Notes: generated by a model from the sequence alone, not told the origin. DNA of 64,000 nucleotides from Thalassospira lucentensis (GCF_032921865.1 NZ_CP136684.1:3383001-3447000), one strand, 5' to 3'; positions 25,108 to 34,190 are shown, counted from the stretch's first letter. Numbers and translations are program-made.

Positions 25108-26400
25108 ATGTCCGAGATTATCGCCCTTGATTTTGGTACGACCAACTCGGTACTGGCCGTTGCCGATAGCAACGGCAATGTGCAATCGGCAACGTTCGAG
25201 GTTGGTCAGAACAGTTTTGATACCTATCGAACCATCCTGTATTTCTGGGAAGAACAGAAACTGACCGCACCGGGTGCGCCGATCAGTCTGCAAAGCTGTT
25301 CCGGGCCGTTTGCCATGGCCGAATATCTGAAGGAAAGTCAGGATTGCCGATTGATCCAGTCGATCAAATCCTATCTGGCATCCAAGGATTTCGAAGGCAC
25401 CGAAATTTTCGGCAATGTCTATACGATCGAAGACCTGATCGCGACGTTCCTGACCCAGATACATCATCACGCGCAATACAGCCTTGGGGGCCTTGGATAT
25501 CGGGTGATTTCCGGGCGTCCGGTTGCGTTTGCCGGAACAAATCCCGATAACGATTATGCCGAAATGCGCCTGCGAGCGGCTTACGAACAGGCCGGGTTCG
25601 AGGTCGAGGCCATGGTGTTCGAACCCTTGGCCGCGAGCTATTATTACGGTCGGCAGCTTGATAAGCCCGAAACCGTTCTGGTCGCCGACTTTGGCGGTGG
25701 TACCAGTGACTTTTCGGTTATCCGCTTTACACCGGGCATGGGCATTCGCGGGGTAAAGGCGCTTTCGCATACCGGTCTTGGCATTGCGGGCGACAGTTTT
25801 GATTACCGCATCATCCAGAAAGCCATCTGGCCGCGTCTTGGCTTTGGCAGCGAATATCGCACCATGGGGGCCGCACTTCCGGTGCCGCGCCAGTATTACA
25901 CCGCGTTTTCGCGCTGGCATTACCTGTCGATGATGCGCCAGCCCAAGGTGATCAACGAAATCAGAAGCCTGATCCGGACCGCCGAACAGCCCGACGATAT
26001 CGAAGATCTGGTAACGATCATCGAAGAAGAACTTGGGTTCCACCTGTATCAGGCGGTGTCAAAAGCCAAGGCAGAGCTTTCAAGTGCGGAAAGCACGATC
26101 CTGCAATTCAATCATGCCGGGGTCGAGATCGAGGAACGCCTGACACGTGCCGATTTTGAAGCCGCGATTGCGCCCGATATTGCCGATATTGAAAAGGCTG
26201 CAAAGCTTTGCCTTGAGCAGGCAGGCATTCAGCCACACGAGGTTTCGCGCGTTTTCATGACCGGTGGTACTTCTTATGTCCCGGCCGTGCGTCGCCTGTT
26301 TGAAGAGGGTTTTGGCAAGGAACGCATCGAAATCGGGCAGCCGTTCCTGTCGGTTGCGCACGGTCTCGCATTGATTGCAGCCGATGAAGGCATTGTTTGA
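25108..26400 (+). CDS. Hsp70-family protein (YegD-like)
   Basis: The 430-residue protein has the actin-like ATPase signatures of Hsp70: phosphate loop IIALDFGTTNSVLAVAD at the N-terminus, VLVADFGGGTSDFSVI near residue 190, and FMTGGTSYVPAVRRLF near the C-terminus. It ends shortly after the ATPase domain, so the classical peptide-binding domain is absent, as in YegD. ATG 25108 has GGAG in front. No DnaJ or GrpE gene is adjacent. Its client or cellular role is unknown. Confidence 0.87.
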   Translation: MSEIIALDFGTTNSVLAVADSNGNVQSATFEVGQNSFDTYRTILYFWEEQKLTAPGAPISLQSCSGPFAMAEYLKESQDCRLIQSIKSYLASKDFEGTEIFGNVYTIEDLIATFLTQIHHHAQYSLGGLGYRVISGRPVAFAGTNPDNDYAEMRLRAAYEQAGFEVEAMVFEPLAASYYYGRQLDKPETVLVADFGGGTSDFSVIRFTPGMGIRGVKALSHTGLGIAGDSFDYRIIQKAIWPRLGFGSEYRTMGAALPVPRQYYTAFSRWHYLSMMRQPKVINEIRSLIRTAEQPDDIEDLVTIIEEELGFHLYQAVSKAKAELSSAESTILQFNHAGVEIEERLTRADFEAAIAPDIADIEKAAKLCLEQAGIQPHEVSRVFMTGGTSYVPAVRRLFEEGFGKERIEIGQPFLSVAHGLALIAADEGIV

Positions 26401-26414
26401 TCAAGTCTTGCGTT

Positions 26415-26732
26415 CTAGCAACTGAAACTGCCCTGGCACTGGGTTTCAAGCAGGATGACGGCGACCGTGATCAGGACAAACCCGATCACGCCGAGCCCGT
26501 AAAGCCAAAGCGATTTTGGGTGATTTTTTAAAATCCATGGCAGGATGCCGCCCATCAGGCACAGTACCGGAAATGCCAGAACGGCAAAAAACAGAAACCA
26601 GGTCAGGTTGTTTTCGTCCGATCCTGGTGCATCGAATATCATCGGCGAAAACATGACAAGCGGGGCTGCCATCAGTGCGCCCAGAATGGAAAGGACGGTC
26701 AGTCCGATCCTCAATCCTTTTCTATGATCCAT
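26415..26732 (-). CDS. Small membrane protein, three predicted helices
   Basis: The 105-residue protein from ATG 26732 has hydrophobic segments at about residues 8-28 (IGLTVLSILGALMAAPLVMF), 43-65 (FLFFAVLAFPVLCLMGGIL) and 76-95 (LYGLGVIGFVLITVAVILL), with a short Cys-containing tail. I do not recognise a family. The longer reading frame upstream is basic and lacks a ribosome site, so the shorter form is favoured. It converges with the Hsp70-like gene. Confidence 0.6.
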   Translation of the reverse strand: MDHRKGLRIGLTVLSILGALMAAPLVMFSPMIFDAPGSDENNLTWFLFFAVLAFPVLCLMGGILPWILKNHPKSLWLYGLGVIGFVLITVAVILLETQCQGSFSC

Positions 26733-26935
26733 TGCGCGTATCCGTTTTTTGTTTATCCCGGCAGTCTGCACAGCTTTGGCGTGTATGCAAGAGATTGCGG
26801 GCAGGCGCATGTTTTTCACAATGCGAAATCGCCGCTTCTTTTGTCGCGGATTGATCACGCCTATCTTCAGAATATGAAGGGTTGGGTATTGTCCGACCTA
26901 TAAAGTCCGGCAACCTGTTTCAGGGAGGATGATCA

Positions 26936-27472
26936 ATGAGTTCGGAAAGTGATGCACATATTGTTGAACGGCTGACGGGGCAAATCCTGCCTTCTTTTGC
27001 GTTGGCGGCAACCAATGATCAGCCGGTTGATCTTGCGACCCTGAGTGGGCGCACGGTAGTTTATGCGTATCCCCGCACAGCCGAACCTGAGAAACCATCC
27101 CCCGCAGGCTGGGATGAAATCCCCGGTGCCAAGGGATGCACGCCGCAATCCTGTTCGTTCCGTGATCATGCCAAGGAACTGTCGGCTGTTGGTGTGGATC
27201 ATCTTTTCGGGCTTTCCAGCCAGACGACCGACTATCAGAAAGAAGCGGCCGAACGGCTTCACCTGCCATTTGCGCTTTTGTCCGATGCCGATCACCGGTT
27301 CAAGGAATCGATGGCGATGCCGGATTTCGTTGCTGATGACATGCGGTTGTTTAAACGCCTGACCATGATCATTGATGACGGGCGTATCAGCAAAGTTTTC
27401 TATCCGGTTGATGCCCCGGCCGAGGATGCAGAAAATGTTTTGCGTTGGTGCCGGGATAATACGCGGGGCTGA
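26936..27472 (+). CDS. Peroxiredoxin of the BCP/PrxQ type
   Basis: The 178-residue protein is an AhpC/TSA-fold thiol peroxidase. The peroxidatic and putative resolving cysteines are in GCTPQSCSFRD (C-x4-C), as in PrxQ. The later GLSSQTTDYQKEAAERLHLPFALLSDAD segment fits BCP. Between the YPR strand and GCT there are about 15 extra residues (TAEPEKPSPAGWDE and following) compared with E. coli BCP. AGGGAGGATG precedes the start. It reduces hydroperoxides with thioredoxin-type reductants, by family knowledge. Confidence 0.86.
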   Translation: MSSESDAHIVERLTGQILPSFALAATNDQPVDLATLSGRTVVYAYPRTAEPEKPSPAGWDEIPGAKGCTPQSCSFRDHAKELSAVGVDHLFGLSSQTTDYQKEAAERLHLPFALLSDADHRFKESMAMPDFVADDMRLFKRLTMIIDDGRISKVFYPVDAPAEDAENVLRWCRDNTRG

Positions 27473-27555
27473 CGTGGAAGGGGAATTCGATCTGCTGTGC
27501 CTCAAGGTAAATTATCCGGTTTAAGCGCGGCCTGTATTACGCTATTTCATTGGGC

Positions 27556-29352
27556 ATGACAGATCATGCGCAAGAAAAGACATTTTTGGGGATAGAGCGA
27601 TCCGTTACCGGTAAATGGTGGCGTGAACGCAATCTGGATGACCGGCTGGCAATCACCATTGCCCAGCGTTTTGGCGTTCCCGAAGTCGTCGGGCGTGTTA
27701 TGGCCGCCCGCGATATCGGGCTGGATGATGCCGAAAGTTTCCTGAACCCGACCCTGCGCGATCTGATGCCCGATCCATCGACCTTAAAGGACATGGACAA
27801 GGCGGCATCGCGCATTGCCGATGCAGTGATCAAGGGTGAAAATATTGCGATATTTGGTGATTATGATGTTGATGGTGCGACCAGCACTGCGTTGTTAAAG
27901 CGCCTGTTCGCGGCCCTTGGGCGCGATGTGGTGGTTCATATCCCGGACCGACAGAAGGAAGGATATGGCCCCAATAGTCCGGCCTTGCTCGATTTGCAGC
28001 GCCGGGGGGCCAATCTGATCCTGACGGTCGATTGCGGGGTGACGGCCTATGCGCCGCTGACCGATGCCAGGGAAGCCGGGATCGAGATCATTGTCGTTGA
28101 TCACCATGCTGCCGAGCCGGAATTACCGCCCGCCGTTGCGGTCGTGAACCCGAACCGCCTTGATGATGAAAGCGGCCTTGGGCATTTGTGTGCCGCAGGT
28201 GTTGCCTTTTTGCTGTCGGTTGCGATCCTGCGCGAATTGCGGTCGCGCGGCTGGCTGGAACAGTCGGGCATCCGTCCGCCAGATTTGCGCAACTGGCTTG
28301 ATCTTGTGGCACTTGGCACTGTCTGTGATGTGGTGCCGTTGCGCGGACTCAACCGTGCTTTCGTGACACAGGGCATCAAAATCATGCGCCATCGCCACAA
28401 TATCGGTATGGCTGCATTGGCCGATATTGCCGGGGTCAATGAAACGCCGAGTGCCTATCATCTTGGCTTCATGCTGGGGCCGCGGGTGAATGCCGGTGGG
28501 CGCGTCGGGGAATCGTTCCTTGGGACGACGTTGCTTTCGGGTGATGATCCGGTGCAGGCGCTCGATATCGCGCGCAAGCTTGATGAATATAACCGTGAAC
28601 GCAAGGCGATCGAGGATATCGTGCTTGATCAGGCGATCAGCGCGGTTGAAAGCCAATCAAAGGTCGGTGCAATGGTGCTGGTCGGTGGGGAGGACTGGCA
28701 TCCTGGTGTGATCGGTATTGTCGCAAGCCGTTTGAAGGATCGTTATCATGTTCCCGCCCTTGTGATGGGCATGGTTGATGGCGTGTTCAAGGGATCGGCG
28801 CGTTCGGTGCGTGGAATTGACCTTGGGGCTGCGATCATTGCCGCACGTCAGGCGGGTCTTCTGATCAATGGTGGCGGGCATGGTATGGCAGCAGGCTTCA
28901 CCCTTGATCCGGAAAAACGCGATGCGTTCGAGGAATTTCTTGAAACCCGGTTTGCCAGAATCATCGCTGAAAATGATATTCGCCCGACCATGACGGTTGA
29001 TGGCGGATTGCACGCGATGGGCGCGACGGTTGATCTGATCGAGGCCCTAGAAAAACTTGGCCCGTTTGGCGCTGGCAATGCCGAACCGCGCTTTGTTTTC
29101 CCGGAATGCCGGGTGGTCAAGGCCGACGTGGTGGGCGCTGATCACGTGCGCTGTATTTTATCGGGAAGCAACGGCAAGGGGCGGCTCAAGGCCATCGCAT
29201 TCCGTTGCCTTGATAATGATATGGGCCAGACCCTTCTGAAGCACGGTGGGCGTCCCCTGCATATCCTTGGACATTTGCGGCGCGATAGCTGGCAGGGGCG
29301 CGAAGGTGTGCAGCTTATGATCGATGATGTTGCATTACCCGTTTTGGAGTAG
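27556..29352 (+). CDS. recJ: Single-stranded-DNA-specific exonuclease RecJ
   Basis: RecJ degrades single-stranded DNA 5'-3' in recombination and mismatch repair. The 598-residue protein shows the DHH-family motifs IFGDYDVDGATSTALL, LTVDCGVTA, VVDHHAAEPELP, and the DHHA1 motif LINGGGHGMAAGFTL, followed by a C-terminal OB-like domain. ATG 27556 is preferred over a TTG at 27550. It is the last gene of the alaC-hom-glpX-recJ neighbourhood. Confidence 0.96.
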   Translation: MTDHAQEKTFLGIERSVTGKWWRERNLDDRLAITIAQRFGVPEVVGRVMAARDIGLDDAESFLNPTLRDLMPDPSTLKDMDKAASRIADAVIKGENIAIFGDYDVDGATSTALLKRLFAALGRDVVVHIPDRQKEGYGPNSPALLDLQRRGANLILTVDCGVTAYAPLTDAREAGIEIIVVDHHAAEPELPPAVAVVNPNRLDDESGLGHLCAAGVAFLLSVAILRELRSRGWLEQSGIRPPDLRNWLDLVALGTVCDVVPLRGLNRAFVTQGIKIMRHRHNIGMAALADIAGVNETPSAYHLGFMLGPRVNAGGRVGESFLGTTLLSGDDPVQALDIARKLDEYNRERKAIEDIVLDQAISAVESQSKVGAMVLVGGEDWHPGVIGIVASRLKDRYHVPALVMGMVDGVFKGSARSVRGIDLGAAIIAARQAGLLINGGGHGMAAGFTLDPEKRDAFEEFLETRFARIIAENDIRPTMTVDGGLHAMGATVDLIEALEKLGPFGAGNAEPRFVFPECRVVKADVVGADHVRCILSGSNGKGRLKAIAFRCLDNDMGQTLLKHGGRPLHILGHLRRDSWQGREGVQLMIDDVALPVLE

Positions 29353-29446
29353 GCCTGCTAGCTGATCATCTTCGTTGCATTGTATTATCCGTTGGCATGA
29401 TTATATGTGCGAAGGTATAGGTTTCATGCGATAGGGCGGCGAAATT

Positions 29447-30304
29447 TTGCACCGTGTTTCATTCTACGGATTGGTGTTTGGAAAGCTGCGGCTGACTGCT
29501 TTGATATTGGTGCCTTTTTGGGCTGTATTGCCGGAAACAGCGCGTGCCGATCATGATGATTTAAAGGCCCCCGGTGCGATAGCCGACGCACTTTCCATTA
29601 CTCTTCTGACCGAAGAGTATCCACCTTTCAATTATACCGAAAACGGCCAAATTCTGGGAGCTGGCGGTGAGGTTGTCCGTGCGATGGCGGCCCACCTTGG
29701 TTATCACAAACCGATCCAGTCACTGCCTTGGAAACGGGTAATACTGCGTCTTGAAGCTGACCCGGATGTTGCGGCCTTTTCCATGACCCGGACATCGCAG
29801 CGCGAAGACCTTTACCAATGGGTCGGCCCGATTGTCGAAATCGAGGCGGGTATTTATGAATTTGCCGATCATCCCGACCCGGTGAGATCGCTTGACGATA
29901 TCCGCGATGTGCCCGCGATTGGTGTGCAAGCCGGAGGGGCAGACGAAATCGCCCTTCGTCAGTATGGCATGGTCAATCTGGAACCGTTACATAATCCGGA
30001 AGTCGGGTTGCAAATGCTTGCCGCGGGGCGAATTGATCTGCTGGTTTCATCGGATATTGAATTGCACCGCCAGCTTGCCGATACCGGTATCGCTTCCAGT
30101 CTGATCCGTCGGGTTTATTCGTTCGGTTCAAGCGGCCTCTATCTGGCATTTTCCCGTGATACCGATCAAAGGGTGGTTACAATCTGGCAATCTGCACTGG
30201 ATGCTGTCGTCGCGAGTGGCCAGTTTACCAGAATCATGGCGCAATATGGTGCGGTCTCAGATCAGACCACACCTTTTTCCGGAAGCCTTGCACCGGGACA
30301 ATGA
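29447..30304 (+). CDS. Periplasmic solute-binding protein, SBP_bac_3 family (orphan, paralogue 1)
   Basis: The 285-residue protein starts at a TTG (AGGGCGG in front) and has a signal peptide ending ETARA. The mature domain has EEYPPFNYTENGQILGAG, LPWKRV, FSMTRTSQRED and IGVQAGGADEIALRQYG. It aligns motif by motif with the protein at 31.4 kb (PFNYT, LPWKR, WVGPI, IGVQAGGA), so the two are paralogues. No transporter membrane genes are adjacent. A ligand cannot be read from the sequence. Confidence 0.82.
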   Translation: MHRVSFYGLVFGKLRLTALILVPFWAVLPETARADHDDLKAPGAIADALSITLLTEEYPPFNYTENGQILGAGGEVVRAMAAHLGYHKPIQSLPWKRVILRLEADPDVAAFSMTRTSQREDLYQWVGPIVEIEAGIYEFADHPDPVRSLDDIRDVPAIGVQAGGADEIALRQYGMVNLEPLHNPEVGLQMLAAGRIDLLVSSDIELHRQLADTGIASSLIRRVYSFGSSGLYLAFSRDTDQRVVTIWQSALDAVVASGQFTRIMAQYGAVSDQTTPFSGSLAPGQ

Positions 30305-30347
30305 AAGGCCCGATGAAAACGGTCACTTAAACCGGTCATCACTCCAA

Positions 30348-30881
30348 TCAATTCTTGGTGTCGCCTGCAAGACGTTGCTGCTGCCGTCCAAGAATGATGG
30401 AGATGGCCTGAGACAGGACGGTCGCCATTTTGCTGTTATCTCGATTATTTTCGAGGTCGCCAACAATCTGGTCATAGGCCGTGATGATGTCATGGGCGAT
30501 TTGCGGACTGTTAGAGATGCCTTCGGCAGCCAGAAATCCGCTGATAATGGCCATAAGTACTTCGCGTTCGACCGGATCGGAACAGCTTGGCGATGATGCT
30601 GTTTCAAGCTCGTCAGGAGGCAATTCCGCCCCGGCTGTGCTTTGACCTTCGCCTGTTGCAATCCATTCCATGCGAATGCCTTTGGAAATGGCAAGGCGTG
30701 CAATCCCGACAAAACGGGGTTCGGATTGTGCCTGGCACCATCTGTTTAACTGTTCGGGGATGATGCCCGCGATCCGGGCAGCATCCTTTTTTCGATCAAA
30801 CAGTTCAACGACCTGGCGAATGCGATCCCCCAGCGCGCTATCAAGTACGGGCAGGGGACCTTGGGTATTCCGCCTATCCAT
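30348..30881 (-). CDS. XRE/Cro-CI-like transcriptional regulator
   Basis: The 177-residue protein has an N-terminal helix-turn-helix (DRIRQVVELFDRKKDAARIAG, IPEQLNRWCQ, FVGIARLAISKGI) followed by MEWIATGEG, the phrase typical of CI-like HTH domains ahead of the linker. The C-terminal part is helical (EVLMAIISGFLAAEGI and onward) and is not a peptidase domain. It sits between two paralogous binding-protein genes, and its upstream gap has a direct repeat that could be its operator. Regulation of the binding proteins is inference. Confidence 0.68.
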   Translation of the reverse strand: MDRRNTQGPLPVLDSALGDRIRQVVELFDRKKDAARIAGIIPEQLNRWCQAQSEPRFVGIARLAISKGIRMEWIATGEGQSTAGAELPPDELETASSPSCSDPVEREVLMAIISGFLAAEGISNSPQIAHDIITAYDQIVGDLENNRDNSKMATVLSQAISIILGRQQQRLAGDTKN

Positions 30882-31357
30882 GCTGCACGCTGGATGTTGC
30901 AGGTTGTGAAGTGTCGCTACCCGTTTTCCGCGAAAAACCGGATTGTCGAAATTTTTTAGTTGAATATCGAATTTTTTCGTTATAAATCTTGCTCATGTTC
31001 AACTTTAACTGGCTTTTTTAACCAAGTGGCTCGGTTTTGTTGTTCGGACTTGGGGATCGGCGAAGAGTGGGCGCCGAAAGAATTGATGACAGCATACTAC
31101 ATCAACATGTTCTAAATTTAGACTGTTACCATTTTGGGGCGTAATCGTGCTCGCGCGTGATGTGAATGGCGTCACGCGAAAGGATGTTCATATCCAAATG
31201 GATGGTTCCCTCCGAGTCTAGATATGTACGACGTCACTGGCAATCAACATGTCTGACTATCATGTTGAATAAACAGGTTATGTGACGACGTATTCTTTCG
31301 GTCTTGCAAGTTTCTTCTTTGCGGCTTTTTTGCATTTGATGGCTGACAGGGAAACAC
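30882..31357. promoter_or_regulatory. 476-bp divergent regulatory gap with direct and inverted repeats
   Basis: This AT-rich gap lies between the XRE-like gene and the second paralogous binding protein. It holds an imperfect direct repeat starting TCGAAATTTTTTAGTT at 30947 and TCGAATTTTTTCGTT at 30968. There is also an inverted pair AGTTGAA (30958-30964) and TTCAACT (30998-31004), and a perfect palindrome TCTAAATTTAGA (31111-31122). No convincing gene is seen; a small frame from 31282 overlaps the next gene in another phase and lacks a ribosome site. Confidence 0.45.
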
Positions 31358-32236
31358 ATGCGACGGGCAGGTATATTCTTTCAACCAAAGGAACGGCGGA
31401 GCATCACGATCTTGCGGCGTGTCGTCGTGATAGTTGTGTTTGTTATTGTTGCGCTCTGGTCGCGGGGAATGTTTGCTGCCCCTCAGGCCGAGGCGGCGAT
31501 GGAAGCTGCGCGGTCCGTCAGAATATATACCGAAGATTTTGCCCCCTTTAATTACACCACCGATACCGGTTTGACCGGTGCTGGGGCTGATGTGGTCAGG
31601 GAGATGGCCCGGCGTCTGGGGCATGACGGAAAATTTGAAATCCTGCCATGGAAGCGGGCCCTGCAAATTGTGGATGACACGCCCGGTACGGCCGTCTTTT
31701 CCATGGTGCGAACCGCGGAACGCGAGCCGGAATATAAATGGGTCGGGCCGATTATCGTTACCCGGGGCTGGCTTTATAAAATGACCGACAGCGATATTGA
31801 TATCCGGGGGCTGGAAGATGCCCGCAAAGTTGCCGCCATCGGTGTGCAGGCGGGTGGTGCCGCCGAACGGATATTGCATGAAAAGGGTTTCAAAAACCTG
31901 GCATCCCTTTATACGCCAGGAAACGCGTTGCAGCTTCTGGCAAGTGACCGTATCGACCTTTGGGAAGCATCCGATCTGGTGATGGAACACCAGCGCCGCA
32001 AGTTCGAAATCGATCCTTCGGAAATCGAGCCGGTTATCGGCTTGGGAACTTACGAGCTTTATCTGGCATTCTCGCCGCAAACGCCTGATTTCGTTGTTGC
32101 GCCGTGGCAAAGGGTGCTTGATGAATTGCGAGGCGACGGCACGTTTGCCGAGATTGGCCGGAAATATGGCGTGATAATCCCCAGCGAAGAGGCCGAAGTG
32201 CTTTCGGATGGCGATATCAACCTTATGACACGTTGA
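31358..32236 (+). CDS. Periplasmic solute-binding protein, SBP_bac_3 family (orphan, paralogue 2)
   Basis: The 292-residue protein has a basic N-terminus with a hydrophobic segment (VVVIVVFVIVALW) and a cleavage-like site around QAEA. The binding domain contains EDFAPFNYTTDTG, EILPWKRALQ, FSMVRTAEREPEYKWVGPI and AAIGVQAGGAAERILHEKG. It is a clear paralogue of the protein at 29.4 kb. It precedes an MFS transporter gene by about 120 bp, but a functional link is not shown. Confidence 0.82.
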   Translation: MRRAGIFFQPKERRSITILRRVVVIVVFVIVALWSRGMFAAPQAEAAMEAARSVRIYTEDFAPFNYTTDTGLTGAGADVVREMARRLGHDGKFEILPWKRALQIVDDTPGTAVFSMVRTAEREPEYKWVGPIIVTRGWLYKMTDSDIDIRGLEDARKVAAIGVQAGGAAERILHEKGFKNLASLYTPGNALQLLASDRIDLWEASDLVMEHQRRKFEIDPSEIEPVIGLGTYELYLAFSPQTPDFVVAPWQRVLDELRGDGTFAEIGRKYGVIIPSEEAEVLSDGDINLMTR

Positions 32237-32359
32237 CCGCGGCAGAACTTGAACTGAACCCCTCTGCGCCATTTTACGAAACGTATCACGGCAATACACC
32301 CCGATATATCTTGCGGGGGCTTGCGGGTATCTTGTGATCGGATTATGCCATTTGGCATC

Positions 32360-33613
32360 ATGAATGATCATACAAAAACACCAAAGCAGCCGTCGTATGG
32401 GCTTGGAACCTTTTTATGGATCCTGGCACCCGTGGTGCTTGCTTTTTCGCTTAGCCAGTTTTTCCGTTCCGCGCAGGCATTGCTGGCGGAATCGCTTCGG
32501 ATCGAAATTTCAACCTCGCCCGAGGAACTTGGCCTGATATCTGGCAGCTTCCATTTTGCCTTTGCCCTGATGCAAATTCCGGTCGGTGTGATGCTGGACC
32601 GGTACGGTCCGCGTTTGACCAATGGGGTGATGATGATCATCACCGTTGCCGGTGTGCTGATTTTTGCCAATGCGCATAGTGTGGCCGGGTTGATGATCGG
32701 GCAGGCGGTGATTGGTCTTGGCTGTTCAGCGGCCTTTATGGCGGCACTTGTACTGGCATCGCGGTGGGTGGCGCCGGAAAAGTTTGCTGCGACCTCCGGG
32801 CTGATCGTGGCCTTCAGCCTGCTGGGCGTTCTGGCATCGGCAACACCCTTGGCGGCCCTGATCGAGCTGCGCGGCTGGCGCGAGGTTTATTATGGTCTCG
32901 CCGTGCTCAGCGCACTTTCAGTCGTCCTGACCTTCACCATGGTGCGCGATGCCCCGCCAAACCACAGCTTCCATTCCCGCAAGGGCGAAACCGTGACCGA
33001 GGCCTTGCGCGGCATGGTTTCTGTCTGGAAGAACCGGCAGGTCTGGTTTCTGGTCGGTGTCGCCTTTTTCAGCTATCCGGCGATCCTGACGGTGCGCGGG
33101 CTTTGGGGCGGGCCGTACCTGCATGATGTTTTCCATCTCGGGGCGGTGGATGTCGGCAACGTCCTTCTGGTGATGACGATCGGCATGATCATCGGACCGC
33201 CCGCGTATGGGCAGCTTTCGCGTCTGATGGGCGGGGCAGCGCATCCGCTGATCGTCTTTGCCGTTCTGATTGCGGCTGTGCTGTGCCTGTTGCAGGCGCT
33301 GCTGGGGACGACGGCCCTTTGGCTGGCGGCGGTCCTGATGGTTGCGCACGGGCTTCTGGGGAGCTGTGCAACGCTGAACTATGCCGCATCGCGCGCGGCT
33401 GTGCCCGAACATCTGATTGGCCGTGCCCTGACCACGGTCAATCTGGCGACCTTTGGCGGACTGTTTGTCCTTCAGGGGATAGCCGGTGTGATCATTGGCC
33501 GGTTTGAGCCGGGCGCAACGGAAGGTTATCGTGTCATGTTTGCCTTCCTTGGTATCTGTCTTGCGATTGCCGGAACGGCCTTCTGGATGGGAACGCGCAA
33601 GCGGGCGAATTGA
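32360..33613 (+). CDS. Major facilitator superfamily transporter
   Basis: The 417-residue protein has about twelve hydrophobic helices and the MFS loop motif MLDRYGPR between helices 2 and 3. Segments include LGLISGSFHFAFALMQIPVG, AVIGLGCSAAFMAALVLASR and a second half starting IGMIIGPPAYGQLSRLMG. The start is probably ATG 32360, with 32345 as an alternative; neither has a strong ribosome site. It resembles nitrate/nitrite or organic-acid porters only at the general MFS level, so no substrate is proposed. Confidence 0.88.
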   Translation: MNDHTKTPKQPSYGLGTFLWILAPVVLAFSLSQFFRSAQALLAESLRIEISTSPEELGLISGSFHFAFALMQIPVGVMLDRYGPRLTNGVMMIITVAGVLIFANAHSVAGLMIGQAVIGLGCSAAFMAALVLASRWVAPEKFAATSGLIVAFSLLGVLASATPLAALIELRGWREVYYGLAVLSALSVVLTFTMVRDAPPNHSFHSRKGETVTEALRGMVSVWKNRQVWFLVGVAFFSYPAILTVRGLWGGPYLHDVFHLGAVDVGNVLLVMTIGMIIGPPAYGQLSRLMGGAAHPLIVFAVLIAAVLCLLQALLGTTALWLAAVLMVAHGLLGSCATLNYAASRAAVPEHLIGRALTTVNLATFGGLFVLQGIAGVIIGRFEPGATEGYRVMFAFLGICLAIAGTAFWMGTRKRAN

Positions 33614-33813
33614 TTTCAAGCGTTTTTGTGCCGGATGTCTTTGCGGTTGTCGTGGCGGGTATGCGTTCGCATATATGTTGAACAGGGATATTGAAGGATC
33701 GGGCTATGATCCTTGAGGTTAAACAGGATGCTTGGATTTCCCGGCTTTTGGCGTGTTATCGCCCTATTTAAGGTGGGGGATTAAAAAAAACGTCACAGCG
33801 GCGAAAAACGCGC

Positions 33814-33842
33814 TTGACCTTACCCGACCCAATCGCTAAAAA
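33814..33842 (+). promoter_or_regulatory. Sigma-70-type promoter for the tRNA-Glu cluster
   Basis: TTGACC (33814-33819) and TAAAAA (33837-33842) are separated by exactly 17 bp and end 21 bp before the first tRNA. This is the only strong promoter seen in the 250-bp gap after the MFS gene, and it likely drives all three tRNAs. Confidence 0.7.
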
Positions 33843-33863
33843 CCGGCCTCGTTAACGCGCTGC

Positions 33864-33939
33864 GTCCCCTTCGTCTAGAGGCCTAGGACACTGCCCTTTC
33901 ACGGCGGCAACAGGGGTTCGAATCCCCTAGGGGACGCCA
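33864..33939 (+). tRNA. tRNA-Glu (TTC), copy 1
   Basis: This is a 76-nt cloverleaf with acceptor stem GTCCCCT/AGGGGAC, T-loop GGTTCGAATCC, anticodon TTC in CCCTTTCACGG, and an encoded CCA. It is identical to the two copies that follow. Confidence 0.97.
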
Positions 33940-33971
33940 CTCGTTAACACGGACTGCATTTTGGTGACTGT

Positions 33972-34047
33972 GTCCCCTTCGTCTAGAGGCCTAGGACACT
34001 GCCCTTTCACGGCGGCAACAGGGGTTCGAATCCCCTAGGGGACGCCA
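33972..34047 (+). tRNA. tRNA-Glu (TTC), copy 2
   Basis: It is identical in sequence to copy 1, including the encoded CCA. A 32-bp unrelated spacer separates them, so it is probably cut from the same precursor. Confidence 0.97.
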
Positions 34048-34085
34048 CCAAAGCAGACCATACATAAGATCGCACCGCGATATGC

Positions 34086-34161
34086 GTCCCCTTCGTCTAG
34101 AGGCCTAGGACACTGCCCTTTCACGGCGGCAACAGGGGTTCGAATCCCCTAGGGGACGCCA
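34086..34161 (+). tRNA. tRNA-Glu (TTC), copy 3
   Basis: It is identical to copies 1 and 2. The spacer before it is 38 bp and differs in sequence from the first spacer. A terminator-like hairpin follows about 30 bp later. Confidence 0.97.
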
Positions 34162-34190
34162 TCTTCTTCCAAAAAGATTATCCTGATTGC

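Noticed and set aside
24940..26043. 367-codon minus strand frame opposite the Hsp70-like gene
   Set aside because: Antisense shadow; the sense strand has unmistakable Hsp70 signatures.
31244..32371. 375-codon minus strand frame opposite the second paralogous binding protein
   Set aside because: The sense protein has a clear paralogue at 29.4 kb; the antisense frame has none.
33864..34161. Tandem 76-bp repeats read as a CRISPR-like array
   Set aside because: The repeats are three complete tRNA-Glu genes with CCA ends; no CRISPR array is seen anywhere in the window.
33864..34161. tRNA cluster as an integration site with a mobile element
   Set aside because: No integrase, no partial tRNA copy and no foreign-looking cargo lie next to it.
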